Of a DNA stretch of 64,000 nucleotides, positions 60,458-64,000 are shown one piece after another. Origin of the DNA: Hyparrhenia diplandra (taxonomy: Eukaryota; Streptophyta; Magnoliopsida; Poales; Poaceae). Position 1 is the stretch's first letter, and each line of letters begins with the position of its first letter. A program made the position numbers and the translations under genes. The DNA lies in assembly GCA_015847255.1 (NCBI GenBank), contig JADLZK010001389.1:186001-250000 (forward strand). The letters are read 5' to 3'. The notes under the pieces were generated by a model. The model did not search any database and had not been told where the DNA came from. It saw only the letters and a list, made by a program, of their open reading frames with translations.

Positions 60458-61450
60458 GCCTCATCTCGTCAGTGGAATAAGCTATCAACAGTGATATAAT
60501 TATGGCGACATAGGGGAAATAATTATATGAAGCGTATGAAGCGGCTCAACGATTTCTGTTTATACACCTGAATACATCTTTGGTGTTAGTCAATATTGTT
60601 ATGTTTCGTGTTCAATGACTTCTTGAACCAATCCTTTCCTGCTTCCAGCAATATTTGCAGCTCACATGTAAAGAGTAGCCTGACACCCTATCAAATGAAC
60701 TATTATTTGAGTTGTAGAAATATGGGATGGTTTCACCTAAATACAGTATCAGTCCCTGTTGTAAAATGTCTGAAACATGAAGGATGTGAACTTTTTTTTC
60801 AGGGCTGAAACCTTGATTTATAATTTGTGAGTTACATCCAGATGGATGCTCCCGTTGTACTTAAGAGTGCTAGAAATTTATGTCAGAGTGAAGTACAACA
60901 ATTATTATTTTTCTCGGTTGATTTTGTCAGCTACCTCAGTAGCTCGTCGATGAATCAACTCAGTCGAAGTGCGCAAAACAAACATTCAGCATGAAGTACA
61001 GTTTGATGTTTTTGACTTTTAAACTTCATATTTGACCATCCGTAGTCATCAATGGGATCAACAATATGCTAAGGATGGTGACGAGCACAAGTCAGAAAGA
61101 GGATGACGATCAAGATATCTAAAGAAGATGTCAATCAATCTGAAGGAGAAGAGAAGTTGAAGGATTGTCTCAACACATGTTTATGTGACAAAAAGAAGTT
61201 TCTGATGTCGTTATTTTGTATGTGGCATGTAATAACTGAAGTCTGGCTTATGGCATGAGCTTCGATCTCTGCCTTTCTAGGAACTCTGCTAAACTCCTGG
61301 TTGCTTCTTCTGTTTAGCTTCTTGAGCTGGCATTGCTAGTAGCTGATAGGAGTTGCTCTTGTTTTTCCTTGTCTTTCTCTGGTCTTAGCTATCCTAAAAC
61401 TCATGTATTTCCGTTTGAATGAATGGAAATGGGGCAAGTCCTCGTGTTAA
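60458..61450. other. 3' UTR and intergenic DNA
   Basis: This follows the TAG at 60455-60457; a plausible 3' UTR runs to about 60600-60900. No further gene was seen. 60998-61045 contains TTTGACTTTTAAACTTC and TTTGACCATCCG, phrases shared by common rice MITEs. Confidence 0.45.
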
Positions 61451-61451
61451 A

Positions 61452-61605
61452 AATTTTTGACCATCCATCTTATTCAAAATATTTATGTAAATAATAAAAT
61501 AAATTAATTAATATTTAAGTATCTTTATTGATCTAAACAAGTCATAACAAAATAAATTATATTTGTGTAAAAATTTGAATAAGACAAACCATCGAACAAG
61601 ATGGC
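61452..61605. mobile_element. Short MITE-like inverted repeat
   Basis: TGACCATCCATCTTATTCAAA at the left and TTTGAATAAGACAAACCATC at the right are imperfect inverse complements about 150 bp apart, with an AT-rich interior. This resembles a frequent small rice MITE. The target duplication is unclear. Confidence 0.5.
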
Positions 61606-61779
61606 ACGAGGAATCAGGGTGACAAACTCAATGGGATGGAGGGTGTACGCCCAAAGAATTACATTAAAAAATCTCCGTTCACTATGCTCATTTACTCCCC
61701 CACAAAGCCCGGGGGCTTCTCCTCCGCTAAGCACCCGCCCCACGCCGCCTGAATTAACTCCCGCCGTTGGATCCTGAAC

Positions 61780-62277
61780 GTGTGTGGCCACGATGGCCCT
61801 GAGCGGATTCAACTTTTAACCGGATCTCGCGCTAAGTCGGCTTTTGGCCCGGATTCTTCCTCGCTTCTCTCTGTGTTGGCCGCCTTCATACGGAGCGGGG
61901 CCACCCAATATATATTGGCCTTCCATTCTGTCAAAAACGGCCTTTCCCATCCCTCTCGATCTCTCTCGACGCCGGGGGTGCCAAAAGGCGGCGGAGACGG
62001 CGACGGCACGGCGGGCATGCGCGGCGTCTTTGCGGCTGCCCCCCCTCCCTCCATGTCCTCTCCCTCCGTCCCCTTCCTCGCGATTTCCCCGGGAGCAAGG
62101 CGGCGGCGCCCTCTCCCGGTGGCGGGCGACAAACGACGGCGTCGCTTTACAGCGGGGCGCTAGCTAGCGCGGTGATGGGGCCCAAGCCCCTTCCATCTTC
62201 CTCATCATCTTCCGCACGACCTCCTCGATGCCTCCTCCTTCCGGGGTTTGTGCCCTCCGTTTGTCGAAAAACCCTAG
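61780..62277 (+). other. Possible promoter and first exon of an unidentified gene
   Basis: GC-rich DNA, a possible ATG at 62174 followed by a Ser/Pro-rich frame (MGPKPLPSSSSSSARPPR), and CCCTAG followed by GTATGG at 62278 look like a plant first exon and donor. I could not identify a convincing second exon; 63198-63270 is a candidate (CATATCCATCAAAG onward after an AG). A leader exon or a non-coding transcript is equally possible. Confidence 0.35.
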
Positions 62278-63374
62278 GTATGGTCAAAACCCCTGCACTA
62301 CGCTATGCCCCCTGCTTCCTACCTATTGATTGATTTTAGCAATGGATGAAGAGGAGATGGCCATCATCCGAAAGTGAAAATAGTTCGCATTTGTGTTTAG
62401 TCACTACCGGATTTTCTTAGAATATCATTATGCTATTGTACTGCATTTTTGACCAACACCGGTGGGTTTTAGTTAGTCAAAAAGTGTTGTTCTTACTCAT
62501 TGTTTACTACTGGATATGTCATGTAATGAAGCAAGTGGAGTTGTAGGCGCAATTCAAATAGTGGATGTGGGCATAGCAGTGGTTAGGTCTTCCAAATTTA
62601 AGTCGGTATGTTCTCTGCCTTCTGTTGAAGTTTAGTTACAGCAGTTTGGTAAGGCTCTCACTGCATGCTAATTAAGTCTATTTTGCATGGTACATGTTAC
62701 TAAAATAAAGAAGGTTCATCAAAGCCTTATCTTTAGCACTCAGAAAAATCACAAATCTACATGATGTGTTCATATAATTTTTTTCTGGAAAATATGCTAA
62801 TGCATTATGAGGCTTTTTGTTATGAAAGTTTCAAATAATCTGAACACTCTGTTAAGATTGATTATGCAAAGACTTTGGTTTCAATAAGTTTGTCATATGG
62901 ACAAGATTCCAGCTCCCCAAAAAAGTGATATTTTAGTCTTCTTCTATAAGGGATGTGCATTGCATTCTTTTTACTCTGAGAAAAAAAATGCCACTGATTA
63001 GCAGCCTAGATGATTAGCATTCTTTGTCATGGTTTGATTTTCTAGACAAGAGTGACTACCTATTGCTTATTAATTTACCAGGTATTTTTTGTCTTACAGG
63101 TTAGTTATCTTAGGATAAACTACTTTTTTGTCCATGGTTCTTGGTTTAATAAGCATTTTACTTCTATGTATCTTTGCCTAATGTTTTTTTGTGCATAGCA
63201 TATCCATCAAAGATTTATACTGGAGGCAGAAACTTATGCCTTATGGCTGATGAAAATCAGGACAATAGAAACCTGCATTAGAGAGTAGGTCAGAAGCTCT
63301 GGATAGTAGTGAAGCTTTGAATAGTCAGTTGTTTTACAACTATTTTAGCTATTTATTAATATATGCATGTAAAT
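62278..63374. other. AT-rich region, probable intron or intergenic
   Basis: No conserved coding segment was recognised. If 61780-62277 is a first exon, this would be its first intron. Confidence 0.35.
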
Positions 63375-63378
63375 AGTC

Positions 63379-63480
63379 AGTGGCGGAGCCAAGGGGCTGG
63401 CAAGGGCCATGCCCCCCCCCTAACATGTGGCAAAAAAAAATTCTAAGTATGTATTTATAAATTTTTATTTACATTTAAAA
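63379..63480. mobile_element. hAT-like terminus fragment
   Basis: CAGTGGCGGAGCCAAGGGG followed by GGGCCATGCCCCCCCCC is a motif I know as the end of hAT-type repeats common in grasses. The other end is not visible in the window. Confidence 0.45.
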
Positions 63481-63632
63481 GAGTGAATATAACAAATTGT
63501 TATTATATATACATGTTAATATCCTATAGATTATAAAATCATACTAAGCACAACTATATTAAATTAAAATAACTTATATGAACACATAAAAAAAAACATT
63601 AGATAATAATAAAATTCCCCTATAAACACATA

Positions 63633-63870
63633 CTCCCTCAATGTTCCTAAATGTTCGTTTTCTCTCGCTTCAAGAAAATACTACCAAGCAATTATATATT
63701 AAAATATATAAATACTTATGATAAGTAATTAGTATCATCGAGAAAGATCTTTTTGTCTAGTTTTTTAATAAATTTATTTGGAGATATAAATGTTTCATGT
63801 ATTTTGTACAAATCGAGTCAAACTTGTGGCATGAAAACCGACGACTACGATCAATTAGGGATAGAGGGAG
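63633..63870. mobile_element. Stowaway-type MITE
   Basis: CTCCCTCAATGTTCCTAAATG at the left and ATTAGGGATAGAGGGAG at the right are inverse complements, flanked by TA (63631-63632 and 63871-63872). It is about 238 bp, AT-rich, with no ORF. Confidence 0.85.
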
Positions 63871-64000
63871 TATGAAAGACTAGCACACCAGACCTTGATG
63901 AGATTTATGAAATCATCGTAGATCTTTGTTGTTAACGGGCATTTTGCTAACACTAAAAAAAAATAGCATCTTATATCTTAGAATCCATATAAAATTTAAA

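Noticed and set aside
61780..62167. Overlapping plus and minus frames of 107-127 codons
   Set aside because: They lie in a GC-rich promoter-like segment, both strands are open, and neither shows a conserved domain.

Overview
This is a plant nuclear window, most likely from a grass and probably Oryza or a close relative. The reasons are small GC-rich first exons followed by many AT-rich introns, several Stowaway-type MITEs with TA target duplications, a Gypsy LTR with a TGTTG...CAACA structure, rice-like Helitron termini (TC...CTAG inserted between A and T), and DNA ligase 4 and class I mannosidase proteins that resemble rice. There are no bacterial operons, CRISPR arrays or phage genes.

Layout. 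(1) 0.97-1.28 kb: small minus-strand gene for a zinc-ribbon-like protein. (2) 1.9-12.6 kb: repeat-rich accessory DNA. It holds a local duplication split by a MITE, GC-rich islands without recognisable genes, a copied fragment of the downstream part of the mannosidase gene, and a 5'-truncated Gypsy element with its 3' LTR and an antisense accessory ORF. (3) 13.4-18.4 kb, minus: 14-exon Golgi alpha-mannosidase I (MNS1/2 type). (4) 21.2-30.8 kb, minus: 26-exon DNA ligase 4, with a tRNA-derived SINE in one intron. (5) 34.3-36.5 kb, minus: membrane protein of the At1g16860 family, with a GC/GA-rich leader region near 38-38.9 kb. (6) 39-54 kb: gene-poor DNA with tandem duplications, a Tourist/hAT-like MITE inside a GATA-type repeat, and two related non-autonomous Helitrons, the first with a triplicated 5' end. 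(7) 54.5-57.2 kb, minus, and 57.6-60.5 kb, plus: a divergent gene pair sharing about 0.4 kb of promoter (small possibly organellar protein; multi-pass membrane protein). (8) 61-64 kb: possible leader exon of another gene, a hAT-like terminus and a Stowaway.

How the genes relate. They are ordinary single-copy housekeeping genes: N-glycan trimming in the Golgi, non-homologous end joining in the nucleus, and membrane proteins of unknown role. Nothing suggests that they work together.

A cross-cutting observation affects all of them. Five of the six genes carry apparent frameshifts, and where I could reconstruct the expected reading from splice phase and family conservation, nearly all fall in homopolymers or dinucleotide runs. 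I saw no clear nonsense substitution in these genes. That pattern fits uncorrected base-calling or assembly errors better than five independent pseudogenes. I therefore annotate the genes as genes and list the suspect sites. I did not find a convincing undescribed biological system; the most unusual structure is the Helitron with three tandem 5' ends.
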